Part shown: positions 20,616-33,166 of the stretch, in pieces
Layout: every line of letters starts with the position of its first letter
How positions within the stretch are numbered: position 1 is the first letter of the stretch
Origin: Bryoerythrophyllum caledonicum
Lineage: Eukaryota; Streptophyta; Bryopsida; Pottiales; Pottiaceae
Length of the DNA stretch: 64,000 bases
Reading direction: 5' to 3'
NCBI GenBank assembly: GCA_963971425.1
Contig: OZ020523.1
Span: forward strand, 12,210,867 to 12,274,866
Program-made: the position numbers and the translations under genes
The notes under the pieces: generated by a model
Database searches by the model: none
Seen by the model: the letters and a program-made list of their open reading frames with translations, nothing else
Told to the model about the DNA's origin: nothing

Positions 20616-23600
20616 ATAGACATGTCATTTGCAAATCTTGCATTTCCCATTTCCAAATAATCATTTCAGACAAAATTTCAAAATAAAATGTAATACTATG
20701 TTCTATTGCATACATAAGAAATGAAGATTGATAAAATCACCAAAAAAATGTATGCATGTCCATTTTACAATGGTAGATACGATGGTCTTGCATCCTTTCA
20801 ATTCTCAAAGAAAACATTACGAGGATTTGGAAACATTAATTATAACTATATACGTTTATTTTATATGTGTCTATATGTATATTAGAACACATATAAAATT
20901 CCACAGTCATAAATTTCCATGGGGCTTGTCTTTTGAATGAAATGTATTTTTTATTGTCAATTGTATTTTCTAATAGGTGATGATAAAAAAATAAGGAAAC
21001 TTCTAAAATCAAGGGATTAGAAATGTGTGGGTGGAACATAATATGTCTATTACGCAATGCTAAATAGGTGGGTCGCAAAACTATTGAGTTTGCTTAAAAC
21101 CTTGCCATTAAGCTTTTTGCAAAATGGTACTTCCAAGTGTCCCTAATAAAATACTTCCATCTTGTAGAACATTGTCTTCAATTCTTTAGAAAGAATTCAT
21201 TTACACCTAATTTCGATGATAGAATCCAAAATCTTAATAAATAAATAAATTAGCAAATGAATTTCAAGCTAGAAAATATTGCATAGCATCCAAAAAGAAA
21301 ATTTAAATGCTCCATGATCTTTGTGGTAAATATTGTTTTTTTGGTGGCAAAATATCACCTAATATTGGTTAAATTGTTTTTACCTCAACTTTTTTTTAGG
21401 CAAAATACCATGTATTATCATGAAAGTGAGTGCCACAAACGCCCCAATATGCCTCGTCTATTTTCCATCATTTTCCTTCGTGTTTATGGTGTATTAGGTC
21501 ATGTCGCCTCATGTTACGTCTCTAATGGTTGGTCGTGATCTCCACCTTTGGTCTCTTGTTGCGCCTCCAACAATTGAGAGGTTTGTAAAGACGTGATGTC
21601 ACCAGATTTTTGGTGTCTAGGAAATTTGTATTGCCACCCTAACACCTAGTAAAAAAAAGCTTTAAAAAAAACATTGGTGGTAAACAATGTCTTGCAATGC
21701 CGTGCAATGCAAAAATGGATTGCAGATAGAACTCAATGGGGGTGCATTCACCTCCCTTTACAGAAGCATATCATACAACGACACTTTCATTTTAATAGGC
21801 AACTTGGGTAAGAATAAATCATCTCTCTCTACAACAACACTTGTTGTAACACGCATTATCCATCCTTTCCATTATAAGAGCCGCTTGAAATAGAAGATTC
21901 TATATAACAAGAAGAAAAAACAAGGCTATTGTAAAGGGAGTTGAATATACTTTCAAACATCTCTCTTATTAAGAAGTGAAGGCCTTCTAGGACTTGTATA
22001 GCTCTAGAAATTCCATCTTCTTTGACTTACTTGGCAATTCTATGAGATTATTATCCTAATAGGGGCTTTCACATTATTAGATATCTCTATGCCTTTCATT
22101 TGTCTTTAATACATACCAACAATGCGTGAACAAATTTCATTTGAAACAGTCTTATCTATTAATGCAAATCAAGGAAGAAGTTTGAAAACTCAATAATAAA
22201 GACTAGGCAATACAAAAGGGGTGAGTAGACATTAATTCACTAGTCACTAATCAATTGACTTAACCCTTCAAGGTCTAAAGACCATCTTGAGGTTGTTTTG
22301 GCACAATAATCTCAATTGCAAACGCTACATGCTACCTCCTTGAAAAATTTAAACGAGGTCATAGTGGCATCTATGTCTAAAAAATGGGCATCTATTGAGA
22401 CAATCGCCACAAAAATCGGTGCAAGCAAGAGTGAGCTATAGTGATTTTTGTGAAGGGGGGGTCCTGATGAAATGTACCCTATGCGTAGATGTTGTTTTTT
22501 GTTCTCTATAACATTTGTAGAATTTATAGGCTAAAAATAGCTCATTGGCCTTATAGGGTCAATAACATGGATGAACATTTTATATCAAATTCATATGGTC
22601 GTTACGATTCCAACATCAATCAAACGCACTTCACCACACAAGCATTCAATAATCATTCTTTGCTCTTTCTCAAGCACTCATCACTCACCATTTCAACTTC
22701 CACCACTCAGCACTTTATATGTAAAAAGAGATTCAAGGAAAGGTCTTCTAAATTAGAGTCAATGGTAAGTTGAGGTCACATGTAGGTGTTAAAACAAGAA
22801 TATTCTACGCGTTTGTCAGGTTCATACATAATTAATTCAAAATAGAGATTGTCCAAAAAAATTGGAAAATATAAGGAATTTGTCTGAGGTCATACCCATG
22901 TACTGCCAAGGTTATACCCATGTAATATCTAGGAAATACTCATGTAACACCTAGGTGATACCCGTTGTGTCCGGACTACTGTGGATTGGAAAAAATAATT
23001 AATTTGACAGGGAGTGTCCAAACCAACCTTTATTGTGTACAAAATGTTAATTCCATGTACATTCATTTGTAGAAGTAGAAACAGGGCACAAAATTGTCAA
23101 CAAAACTGTCAAAGGAACAAAGTTTCGAAGACAAATACACATTTTAAGAATGGGAATGGAAGATTGGTTTAAAAATATTTAAATGTACGAACAAAAGTTT
23201 CATGTAACTTCTTGAAGTGGACAAGAAAAGGTGAGAACAAAATTCCCAACATTTATGTGTGGAAGAAGAATTTTTGTTCTTTCGTATTCAAAAGGCTATG
23301 AAAGACTCTGACTTGGGTCAAAGTGAAATTTATGCATGGTAGAAGGTTTTTTTTCCTTGATCTGGAAACTAATCATGTTAGATAGCTGAATAAAAAAAAT
23401 CCACATGTATGACTATGGTGTAGCTAAATTCTTGAACCTATATGTGATAACTAAAAGAAATCAAGGCTTGCTTGATCTTTTTTCAATACATTTGGTGGGT
23501 GAATTTTTTTTTTAAAAATGAAGCTAACACCTTCTTCCATCCCCATAAATTTTATCAAAACTTGCAATTATGGGAGATGGTCCAAGATTTTTTTAATAAA

Positions 23601-24713
23601 CCAATTAAAATCTGGGAGTGTTAGGGTTTGATAGTTTTAGAACACTTAGGGTATCCATAGGTTGCAAACAACGAAAGTTCTTGAATTCCACTTCAAATGG
23701 TTAACCCATAAGTGACCAAGCTTCCACACATGGGATCGTGAAAAAAAAACTTTATTTTCAACCATTCATCTTCTGAGTAAATTGTTTATCTTAGTAATAA
23801 CGTATACGTTAAAAAAAAATGTCGGATTTAGGGCAGTTATCTGATCAGATATGGAGTGGATCAGATAAAGCGAAGCTGACCGGTAATTCCCACTGCAAGG
23901 AATTGGCAGGATGATAGTTGCCATGATAAAAATCCTGATCATTCCAAGGTCCACCAAACAAATCGGGACCATCAAATGCATGTTTTGGAGGTACCAGTTC
24001 AACATGTGTCTGCATGCAGAGTTGCGCAACTGCATGCAAGTAACTTAAAACTATAGAATCCTGCGCGCACTTGTACTGTGGGCCTGTGGCTCTTTCTCTG
24101 CAGGCCCTCCACATGACTCAGCTCTTCCAGCCCAGAGCGGTGGTCAGTGCACGAAGTTCATTCCTGAATGCTGGACCTATGGCCTCAAGAAGTTTCTAGA
24201 GTTTTTATGTGTTGAAATTTTATTTTTTAAATAACATGAAATACCAAAGTTATCATGTTTTTTGGAAAGGGAACACCTAAGAAAATTCATGTAAAATGAA
24301 TTATATTAAAAAACCACGTTTTTCCACATAACCCAAACTTACTACGAAGATTCTTCTATCGGATGAAAATTATCCATGAATTTGAAATTAGTAGAAAATA
24401 GCATCCCATGGTTGGTACAGAACTTGCATTGCTAGAAAGAAATGTAATTTTTAAATAGTAAAAGTTGGAGTCAAAAGTTGGCTTTTACTATTCTAAAAAT
24501 GCATCAATGATAATCTTCATGGTTTTAAATTTTTGGTAAATAGGCTTGAAGTTTCAGGATACATTAAGTGGAGATCATTTTTGTACTACATATTTTTCTA
24601 CCATGGCCCGAAACTAAGTTCAATCTTAACCTCATGAGTGTAAGGGCTGAAGCGCTCATGAATTGCATCTACACATAGTATTGGATGTTGATATGGTTTT
24701 TCCATCCAGCCAT
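20616..24713. other. AT-rich intergenic DNA, no gene recognised
   Basis: Several short frames exist but none shows a domain or a coherent exon pattern. A minus frame at 23,845-24,114 (89 codons) is the least noise-like but is unsupported. About 22,890-23,040 holds repeated CATACCCATGTA/GATACCC words that resemble a stretch at 38,790-38,930, suggesting an undefined dispersed repeat. Confidence 0.4.
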
Positions 24714-24865
24714 TAACCCCTAAATGACCAAGTGTCAGTTCGGGGACAAATTTTTCTCACTTGGACTACAATCATCTTTCAATCTGTATTGTCAAAATTC
24801 ACAAAACTCTTACCACATCATCTCATATAAGTTCAGAAGTAGATCCTATGGTTACATTCCCAAAA
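24714..24865 (+). mobile_element. TTAA-family fragment
   Basis: It begins TTAACCCCTAAATGACCAAG, the family left end, then jumps to words from the far end of the family (ATCTTTCAATC, GATCCTA). This is a copy with an internal deletion, about 150 bases long, with no second TTAA. Confidence 0.5.
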
Positions 24866-25936
24866 GGTTCATCTTGGCAGCTTTTTAGAGGTATTGATTC
24901 CTCTAAAAATAAAAAATAAAAAAAAGCCTCGCCTCGGTCCTTTAGGTGGTAAAAATTTGATTTCGGAATCATGATCAGGAAGCCTAAAGTGCAAGTGTGG
25001 ATGGATGACCCAAAAAGCAAAAGGCAAGTTCGCCATGGAGGCGGCTAGGGAGGGATTAAGGACTCTTTTCTGTGGATGTGGCATCTGGCCCCCTTCAATC
25101 AGGCGCCTGCATTTGATTTGCCCTGCCTTCTGCCTTTCAGGAGCTCACCTTTGTTGCAACATACTTTAAAACCACTACAGAAGGTTGCAAAGATCTGATC
25201 CTAGAGGTTCAAGGAAGGTCCTACCCCATCATTCACAGGGCACCTGCATAATAGGAGCGCCTCACAAATCTCCGGCTGGGAACTAACATGCAACTGCTGC
25301 AAGCAACATCCCCAAAATCGTGACCTTCCATCACAACTCCCTTTTTTTATCCTCCAGTTTGGCGACCAAGTCCTGCCATTGCAACACATGCTCTCACGCC
25401 TTTTCATGCTCTGCTGAATAATGCTCCCAACTCCATGCAAGGCGACAGCAAACTCCTCTTGGAAGCTCATTCTTTTTCATTTTGTGAGAAAAAAATCAAT
25501 TCAAACATCTCATGCTTTAAAAACTTGCGCTCCACAAACGAAAACAGGGTGAATAAACAATCTGTAGAATACCTGAAGAAAGAACCAAGGCTGATATCGA
25601 AGTGCCAGATTGTGATTTGTGATTCAAATCAGGAGAGTAAAAATGCAATGACCTGGGCCATACTTCATCTCACCCAAATTGGGGTTGAGAGGTAGAGCGA
25701 GAGAGAGTTGAAAATTGAAAATAGATGTGTCTAAAAGGTGTCTCAAACCGTTAGTACAGAGTAATATGCCTTTCTACAGAGTAATATGCCTTCCAATGCA
25801 ATCTATTCCTTCTTTTTTTAGGTTACTAGAACTATGGGGAGAGAGAGAGAGAGAAAGAAGAGAGAAGAGATGAGAGGAGGGAAAAGGGAAGAATAATACA
25901 CAGCTCTCTGTGGAGTGGACGTCTTACTTGAGTGGA
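24866..25936. other. region downstream of the WRC gene
   Basis: No supported gene. A minus frame at 25,201-25,470 (89 codons) lacks any recognisable domain. A GA microsatellite lies at about 25,840-25,858. The part nearest 25,937 is probably the 3' untranslated region of the WRC gene. Confidence 0.35.
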
Positions 25937-27471
25937 TCACTTGATGGATTTCAACGAGCGGGCTTTGACGAGTTTACGCCGCTGGTTATGTATTAGATCT
26001 TCAATGCCATGAGGTGCTGCTTCAGCTGCAGCTGCAACGGGTGGTGATTCCGCCGCGGGAACAGCAGCAGGAGCAGCCGTGATGGTGTGTTGTTCGCCGG
26101 AAGCATTGCCGCCCTTGTTGTTGTTGGTGGTGTTGGTGCTGGTGCTGCTGGTGCTGCTGGCGCGCTTCATCTTGGCCAGGTTGAGGCGGAGCGTGCGCTT
26201 GTTCATGAGCGCCTGGTGGTGCTCACAGAACGAGAATCCCTCCTCAGTCTCCTTGGAGCACTGCCACCCGCGGCCGTCGTAGCGCTTGCACTGGCGCGGC
26301 CCAATGGCCAGCTCGTGCTGCGAGCTCGGCTGCCGCCTCTTGCGCTTCTTCAGCTGCAACACCTTATCAGAAACACCTATGCCCTCTAAAGTAGCGGTGT
26401 TGTTGATGTCGGTGTTGTCGTCGTCGTCGTCTTCTTTTCGCTTTTGTCTCCTGCCTTTGTTGAAGTTGGGGGAAATTCCACTGACGTCCTCTCGAGCCTG
26501 GAAGTCGAGTTTCGGCTCGGAGTCGGTGGAGGACTCGGCCACCACTGCCTGAGGCGTGCTCGGGTGGATGAAGTACTTGCCGCCATCGAGGTAGACGAAG
26601 TCTCGGGTGCGCAGGACTTTGGCGACTTGCACGCTTGATCTCTCGCCCTCTTGCAGGCCTGGGAGGTCGTACTCTACCAGCTTTGCGACCGCCTCTCGAG
26701 CTGTTAACCCTCGGATGCCTGCGCGCTCGAACACCACGAGCAGCGACTTCATCAGAATCTCGGAGGATGCGTCCTCTTTCTTGTCGTTTCGATCCTCTCC
26801 GGCTTCTTCATGGTCCTCTGGAGCTCCTCCCTCCGCTGTAACTCTGTCACGAGGCCTCACTGAAAGGTACCAAAAAAACAAGGTTACGCATAATCTATCT
26901 CCACCATTGCTAGGTAGCATCGTCATTATTACACATAATCTATCTCCACCATGCTCTAGCATCATCGCTGATACGCATAACCTATCTCCACCATGACCCA
27001 AACTACTCTGCATCTGCAAATACTCTTTAGGTACTGATTCAGATCCAGTGTTCAGTCTATGGCATTGACTTTAGAGGTTTGGTGCACCCAGAAACACAGA
27101 AACAGTTACATGCAGTGAGAAACCTGCCATTTCACATACCTTGAGTGTCGGCAACATGAGAAACCACTCCCACGACACTACCATTTCCCACGCCGCCACC
27201 ACGAAGTCTGAATCCACAACAAGAACGAAACTCAGATTACGTAAAACAGCCTCCCAGGGTTCTTGTAAATGTACAAAACCTCCCAGCTATTCAGTGAAAG
27301 TCTATAACCCCCAAACAAACAATCAAAGCCGACCAAAGACCGTAGTGATCAGTAGTACCTCTCGGAACGATCACTGATGTTCGCCTTAGCATGCAAGGAT
27401 TCCGGAACGCCTTCAGGTTTGCCTACCGCAATCGGAGCCGCCCTAGCCGCCTGGATAGCAAGCCACAACAT
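25937..27471 (-). CDS. WRC zinc-finger protein with N-terminal winged-helix-like domain (3 exons)
   Basis: Exons: 27,359-27,471 (ATG at 27,471), 27,140-27,207 and 25,937-26,859. Both introns are GT-AG (donors AG/GTACTACT and AAG/GTATGTG; acceptors ATTCAG and TTTCAG). Phases agree and the coding length is 1,104 nt, 367 residues plus stop. Residues about 92-155 (from SEILMKSLLVVFERAG to DGGKYFI) resemble a winged-helix HARE-HTH-type fold. A basic KKRKRR lies just before the WRC motif. WRC is a plant zinc finger (C-x9-C-x10-C-x2-H): C251, C261, C272, H275, within CKRYDGRGWQC...FCEHH. It binds DNA in growth-regulating factors. The C-terminus is S/T/N- and A/P-rich. A nuclear DNA-binding or chromatin role is inferred; no QLQ domain is seen, so it is not a canonical GRF. 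The gene sits in unusually CpG-rich DNA. Confidence 0.82.
26889..26999 (-). repeat. minisatellite in intron 2 of the WRC gene
   Basis: Three copies of a roughly 51-54-base unit share the core CATGGTGGAGATAG (minus strand) and TTATGCGTA. By chance the unit is open in frame with exon 3, giving a false N-terminal extension with three GGDRLCV motifs. Confidence 0.75.
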
Positions 27472-28900
27472 TCAATGAAAAACTTGTCCTCAACCCCAAC
27501 TTTCCTACTTGTTGATAGCATGTACCTTCCACATGCGGTACTGACCACTGTAAGTAAACGAGTTCCGAAAATATTCTACTTTCACTCCTAAATGTTAACA
27601 ACTTTTTTTGGTAAAACCCAAGAGTGGCCCCAAATTAGCGTGCAAGTTCACTCCGTGGCGTGGTCTCCGGTACGCAACGCGGCTCATTCGCCTCTGGACG
27701 GTCAGAAATCCCCGCCAAACATTGGCACTCCGCAGACGAAAACCTCGCCAAAGAGCCTTCCCACATGCGCCCGCTGATTATCCTATCTCCAAGACCCATG
27801 CACGACAGCCCTAACGGCGCAATCCTCGCCGAGAGAACCCACCCAAAGTGGGACCCCAAGAAGGTAGGAACGAAAGAAACATAAGCTACACAAACTGGTC
27901 GAGCACATGGCATTCCCAAATTCATGAGAATGAATCAGACTCCTGGCGCTCATCTAAGTAGAGCTAGATCACAAATCCAGCCCCCAACTTGCCACGCGAT
28001 CGACGCGCCCACACTAACAAGTCCAGGTGACACCACCACATTTGCGACCCACCAATAGTCTCTCCCTCGACCCATTCCAGCACCACCCCACATGCACATG
28101 GGGTCGGCGCGGCAACCCAACCTGCCTGCCTCGACCTCCACCTCCTCCTACCAAAACCACAAACCACAACAGCATCCAGCATCACCTCAACTACACGCGG
28201 AGGCCGTTTCCGAATGCGCATGGTGGCCCTCGAGCTCCTCACCACGCCTGGCTCCAGAAGCGAGAGCGAGCTAGCAAAACCTCAACCTGCCCGAAAACCA
28301 AACACCACCACGTCCTCCTGCTCCTGCTAGTCCACCGCCACCACCCTCCTGATGCATCTCACCTAGTAAGTACTCTCGCTCTCCCTCGTCCTTACCCTGA
28401 CAGATTAGCCACCACCACACAGGCAACCCACACTAAAACTACGACTACTGGCTCCAGACATGGCCTCAAGAGCCCTCCTCCCACGGCAAGCGCGTCATCA
28501 TGTCGAGTGCCTGCCGTTGCTCCTTCTACTTCGTCTTCTTCGTCACAAGTACTGCTCTCCCTCACTCGCTCGCTCGCTCGCGCTTCGCTTTGTTGTGTGT
28601 TCTCCCTTCACAGCATCGCATCGCATCGGATCGCATCGCCAAGGATCAAGGGCGGGCAGATCAGTAGTGGTACCTAGTACAACTAGTTCCAGTCGCAGCA
28701 TACTTGTTTCCGTCCCTCCCCGGTCTACTTGCCCTTCTCCTTTTCATTCATTCGTTTCAGTCCCTCGACCAAAAGCGCACTGCAACCTTTCCCGTTTACA
28801 CTTCTCGTCGAGGAAAATGATCCATGGTGCGACCGACGATCGTGGGATGGATGAAAAGTGTCCACACGGATGAGAAAAGTGGGAAATTTGCGGAAAGTGA
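27472..28900. promoter_or_regulatory. CpG-rich 5' region of the WRC gene
   Basis: High-GC DNA with many CpG and short tandem words, including CGCTCGCTCGCTCG near 28,568 and GCATC repeats near 28,615-28,640. Several long open frames on both strands (27,635-28,677) are a by-product of GC content; none shows a domain. The stretch next to 27,471 is probably 5' leader; an acceptor-like TTACTTACAG near 27,550 (minus) hints at a leader intron. A promoter role is inferred from position. Confidence 0.4.
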
Positions 28901-28969
28901 GGGGGGAAATGAGGACGGGGATGTTGCAATAGTTTAGGAAAGGTGGATTAGGGTTCTTCCTCTTGGGAG

Positions 28970-29760
28970 GAGTAGGGTACCCCCCTCATAACCAAGAACT
29001 TATTTTGTTTTTGTGCCAAAAAAAAAAAAAAAAAAAAACCAAGAACTTAAGCAATGTGCAGATTGATGGAGTGAGGAAATTAATATTTTTTCAATTGTAG
29101 CTGATAGAATTTAACAATTTCAACCCAAGTGATTTCATATTTTTCCGATGAAATGTGAATTAGTTTGAGTTTTCAAAGTGTGCTGCTATGTTTAGCTAGT
29201 GGCCACCAATAGGTACCTTTATAAGTGTCGACCAAGAAAAATGGGAGGTGACTTGGAAAGTGAACGGGGATGTGCAAAAGTTCAAAAGAGATGGATTTTG
29301 TTTGTTCCTCTTGAAAGGAATTAGGTTAAAAACCCCTCCATAATCGAGAACTTAAGCCATGTACATATTGATGGAGCGAGGAAAGAAATCATTTTTAGTC
29401 GTAGCCAGTAAAACTCAACAATTTCAACCCAAGTGATTTCATATTTTTCCGATGAATTCGTGAATTAGTTATGAGTTTTCAAAGTGTGTTGCTTAGAAGA
29501 GATGGATTTTGTCCTCCAGAGAGGACAAAACTTTTCTAATGAACTATAAGATAAACACCCTCTAAACCGAGAATATAAGCAATGTGCATGTCGACAAAGA
29601 GAGGAGGAATTATTCATTTATTTTTTAGTCATAGCCTATAGGATTACAATTGTAACCCAAGTCATTTCATATTTTTCCAATTAAATGTGAATTTGTTATG
29701 AATTTTCAAAGTGTGTTGCTATTTTTAGCTAGTGGCCGCCAATAGGTACCCTCCGTAAGC
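28970..29760. repeat. three diverged tandem copies of a 230-306-bp unit
   Basis: The words AGAACTTAAGCAATGTG, AACCCAAGTGATTTCATA and GTTTTCAAAGTGTG recur in the same order three times. The landmark CCCAAGTGATTTCATA occurs at about 29,123 and 29,429, and as CCCAAGTCATTTCATA at about 29,658. A poly-A run sits near 29,018. A single inverted copy is at about 35,340-35,510, so this is a dispersed repeat that has also gone tandem here. Confidence 0.65.
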
Positions 29761-30984
29761 GCGGACAGGAAGTAAGAAGTTTTGACTACGATTCAACCTT
29801 TATAATATCACCCTTGTTATTAGCACACATTGATATTATCACCCACACCTCTTAAAACCAATTTCATGAGTTTGAACTTAGTTGTTGATTTTTAAAGGCC
29901 CAAGAGTTTCCTCATATGACTCTTGAAGGTTTGGATAGGTTCCTATGGTGTCCATTTATAGCATTATTCTTTGAAATTTTTACAATAGATGGGAATTACT
30001 AAAAGCTTTGTGTGAGTACAATTTTTTCTTGAATCCGACATTCAATGAAAAAGTTATAGGGTTTTGAATTTCAAATGGGGATAGCAGGTACATGGAGCAA
30101 CTCCAAAAACTTTTGCTAGAACACTATCAAATGTAAGATTTTGAGTTGTAGATAGTAATATCATTTCCTTTTCATATTGTCAAAAAATATATTTGTCCTT
30201 GGTGAAAGATAACACATAAACCCAAGTCAAACATTTTCACACAGTGTCACACATTGTCGAGCAAGGTACCAAAAATTACTTCTTATTTTCCAAATAAAAC
30301 ATAGAGATCTTCATACTATTCACATTTTGATTTTCAACTCCAAGATGTGGTGTAAACCTTCTTATTGACCGTTTGGATTCTCATAATATTAAATATCCAA
30401 TTCACAAAAAAATATAACATGTATTGGCAATATTTGAACCTCCACTACTTGCACAATTGTTTTTGAATATGCTACACCCCTTCTCTACCTCCGAAAATTG
30501 GTGAATGAGGAATTAACATCATGATTAACAAGATGGTAATGGATTTAGACCTTGTATAGTGCAAAAATTGGACACCAAGTGAAGTCAAAGTCTGCTGATC
30601 CTCTAAACGGAGGGAAGAAATTGTACCCTTTTCTCTACTTCAAACACTATAATCTTTCAATTCATGCAACCAAAATTTATGAAATCTTATGAGGACCTTA
30701 CTTGATAAATCTTTATTGAGACCCTACGGTTTGATGTACAAATAAATGTTTTTGTTTCCCTCCTTACTCATTGTACAATAGGGTGACATTCAAATTGGCC
30801 GTTTAGTAGTTCCAGGGATAGTGTCCTACACTGCTGCCAACTTTGACACCCTCCCCAAAGCTGAGAAATTGTTATTTTACCATGAAAATTTGGGGACAAC
30901 ATCATCTTTATGTTGAAAACATGCATACCAAATTTCAAGTCCAGGAGACTTATACAAAAAAACTTATGCAAGATCTACCAACAT

Positions 30985-31340
30985 GGGATAGCTGTGAGAA
31001 AAGTGTCACAGCTGCCAACTTTGACACCCTCCCAAGAATTGAGGAAATATTTTTTGCCCATGAAATTTTTGGAGCAAAAACATTTTTATGTTGTTTGCAT
31101 GTGTGGAAAATTTCAAGTCCAAAAGTCCCATACAAAAAATAATATTCCAAATCTACCAACATGGGATAGCTGTGAGAAAAGTGTCACAGCTGCCAACTTT
31201 GACACCCTCCCAAGAATCGAGGAAATATTTTTTGCCCATGAAATTTTTGGAGCAAAAACATTTTTATGTTGTTTGCATGTGTGGAAAATTTCAAGTCCAA
31301 AAGTCCCATACAAAAAATAATATTCCAAATCTACCAACAT
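30985..31340. repeat. 178-bp tandem duplication inside the left inverted repeat
   Basis: Two nearly identical units begin GGGATAGCTGTGAG at 30,985 and 31,163. The right inverted repeat contains the unit only once, so the duplication arose on the left arm after the arms formed. Confidence 0.85.
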
Positions 31341-32156
31341 GTGTAGTTTTGAGAAACAAAGGGGAAAACCATTTTACTACTTCCAACTTTGACGCCCTCC
31401 TTAGGATTGAGTTTTTGTTGATACATATTGAAATTTTTGGCACAAGGTCATCTCTACGCTGGTAACATGTGGGATAAATTTCAAAGCCAAAAGACATACA
31501 TAAAAAAAGTTATTCCATATCTATCAACATGTGTAACTATGATAAACAATTTGAAGGTCATATTGAAAATGTCAAAATATCTTTGACACCTCATGCTTTT
31601 TCATTGAACTCAATCATGTGAGTAAGCCACCAAACATAAATGCTTCTCAAAAAGATCAATAACATCTAAATGAAGAAGTGAAGAGGTGTTCCATGCAGAA
31701 GAATCCACTTGGCCATAAAGTGTGCATTAGACACATGACAAATTTTTTCTTCTAAATATCTATTGAACACTATGTAAAGGGAATGGTGTGTGTGATTTGT
31801 GATAGACTGAATGTTGAGACAATCCTCAAAACAGAGAGTGTTGTATTGTGGGATGCATGAGTGTTGATTCACATTGGGCATACATGATGAGTGATTAAGA
31901 GCAAAACGATTTTTCATGTATGCATATGGGCTTGTGTTTTGGCGACCCTTCTCTCTCCTCTCTGCTCCAGCGCCTTGGCTCCCTTCTCTCCCCCTTGCTC
32001 TGCTCCAGCCCTGTTCTCCTTCCTCTGTCAATTGTCACGTGTCAATCCTGCAACCCCCTTTGCTATGCTCTAGCCCCTTGGCCCCCTTCTCTCCCCCTTG
32101 CTCTGCTCTAACCCCTACTCTACTGCTGTAGCTAGCATCACGCACTCTATAAGTTT

Positions 32157-33166
32157 ATGATGGCAATTTCAAATGAAATTCGTGCTCGCATCATAGATTT
32201 GAGTGAGGGAGATTTATAGGAGTTCAAATTGCAGCTACTATTGGAGTTCCTATTAGAACAGTTACAAGGTTAGTAAAAACATTTAGAGAAGATGGAACCT
32301 ACAAGCGCAAACCTTGCGGTGGAAGTCACGCTAAAAAGCTTAGTGATAGAGATGTTCGTAGTATTGTGCATTACTCAAAAATTCATCGCTGCTCTTCACT
32401 CTCAGAGATTACCAATGCATGTCCTACTCAAGTATGTAGATGTACTATTCAAAGGGTCTTATATAAAAATGGCATTTTTAGTCGAATTGCAGTCAAAAAA
32501 CCTTTTTTGACACCTCGTCACATGTCTCAATGATTAGCTTTTGCTCAGAAGTACCGTGGATGGAGTGCAAAAGAGTGGGAGCGTGTTGTTTGGACAGATG
32601 AATCTACTTTTGAAATTGGAAAAAATTCTCGGCAAATTCATGTTTGGAGAAGTGCATACGAGCGTTATCCATCAAGTTGTCTAGCTCCTACTTTTAAAAG
32701 TGGAAGGACTTCTTTAATGATTTCGGGTGCATTTGCCGGAGGACAAAAGTCAGAACTTGTCTTTATGCCTAAAGGTCAACGTTCTGCTAAGGATTTTATA
32801 GAAGTGGTTTACGATGCCAAATTGGTTCATTTCATGGGTCAAATTCCACAATGAGTGCTTATGGAAGATGGGGCACCCGTCCATAGGAGCAAAATATGTA
32901 AAGAATGGAGACAAAGCCACCTTCTCGAAAAGCTCAACTGGCCTGCAAACTCTCCTGATCTCAATCCAATCGAGAACGTTTGGAGGATGTTAAAAGATGT
33001 TGTGCAACATGGCAAACAATGCCCTAGAAGCTTAGATTTGTTGAAGGTAGTTCTTGAAAGAGAGTGGAAGTTAGTCAATGGTACAAAGCTCCTTCAACTA
33101 TGTCATTCTATGCCCTCTAGGTTACTAGTAGTGATTGACGCTAATGGAGGACATACACGTTGGTAG
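32157..33166 (+). pseudogene. Tc1-type DD34E transposase, inactivated
   Basis: It starts MMAISNEIRARIIDLSEG at 32,157. A 1-base loss near 32,212 then shifts the frame, and the rest continues in the other frame: a helix-turn-helix region (GVQIAATIGVPIRTVTRLV), then the catalytic triad TDES, MEDGAPVHRS and SPDLNPIENVW, with 34 residues between the second D and the E, to a TAG stop at 33,164. Two in-frame TGA stops follow a CAA codon (the second is at 32,852-32,854); each would be CGA (Arg) by one C-to-T change, the expected decay of methylated CpG. Plant mariners are usually DD39D, so DD34E is unusual here. About 335 codons, a normal Tc1 length. Confidence 0.88.

Noticed and set aside
22262-22310. 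TTAACCCTTCAAGG as another TTAA-element tip
   Set aside because: The tip is similar, but no interior family block or second end follows.
26860-27019. Alternative start of the WRC protein with GGDRLCV repeats
   Set aside because: It reads through intron 2; the three-exon model has GT-AG borders and consistent phases.
27635-28677. Long frames in the GC-rich region upstream of the WRC gene
   Set aside because: Overlapping frames on both strands are expected from GC content; no domain or splice pattern supports any.
30985-31340. CRISPR-like regular repeats
   Set aside because: Only two long units, part of a transposon arm; no short repeat-spacer pattern anywhere, and the DNA is eukaryotic.
30843-31465. 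Open frames in the left arm of the Tc1 element, duplicated on the right arm (33,221-33,665)
   Set aside because: They are translations of the inverted repeat itself; the transposase lies between the arms.
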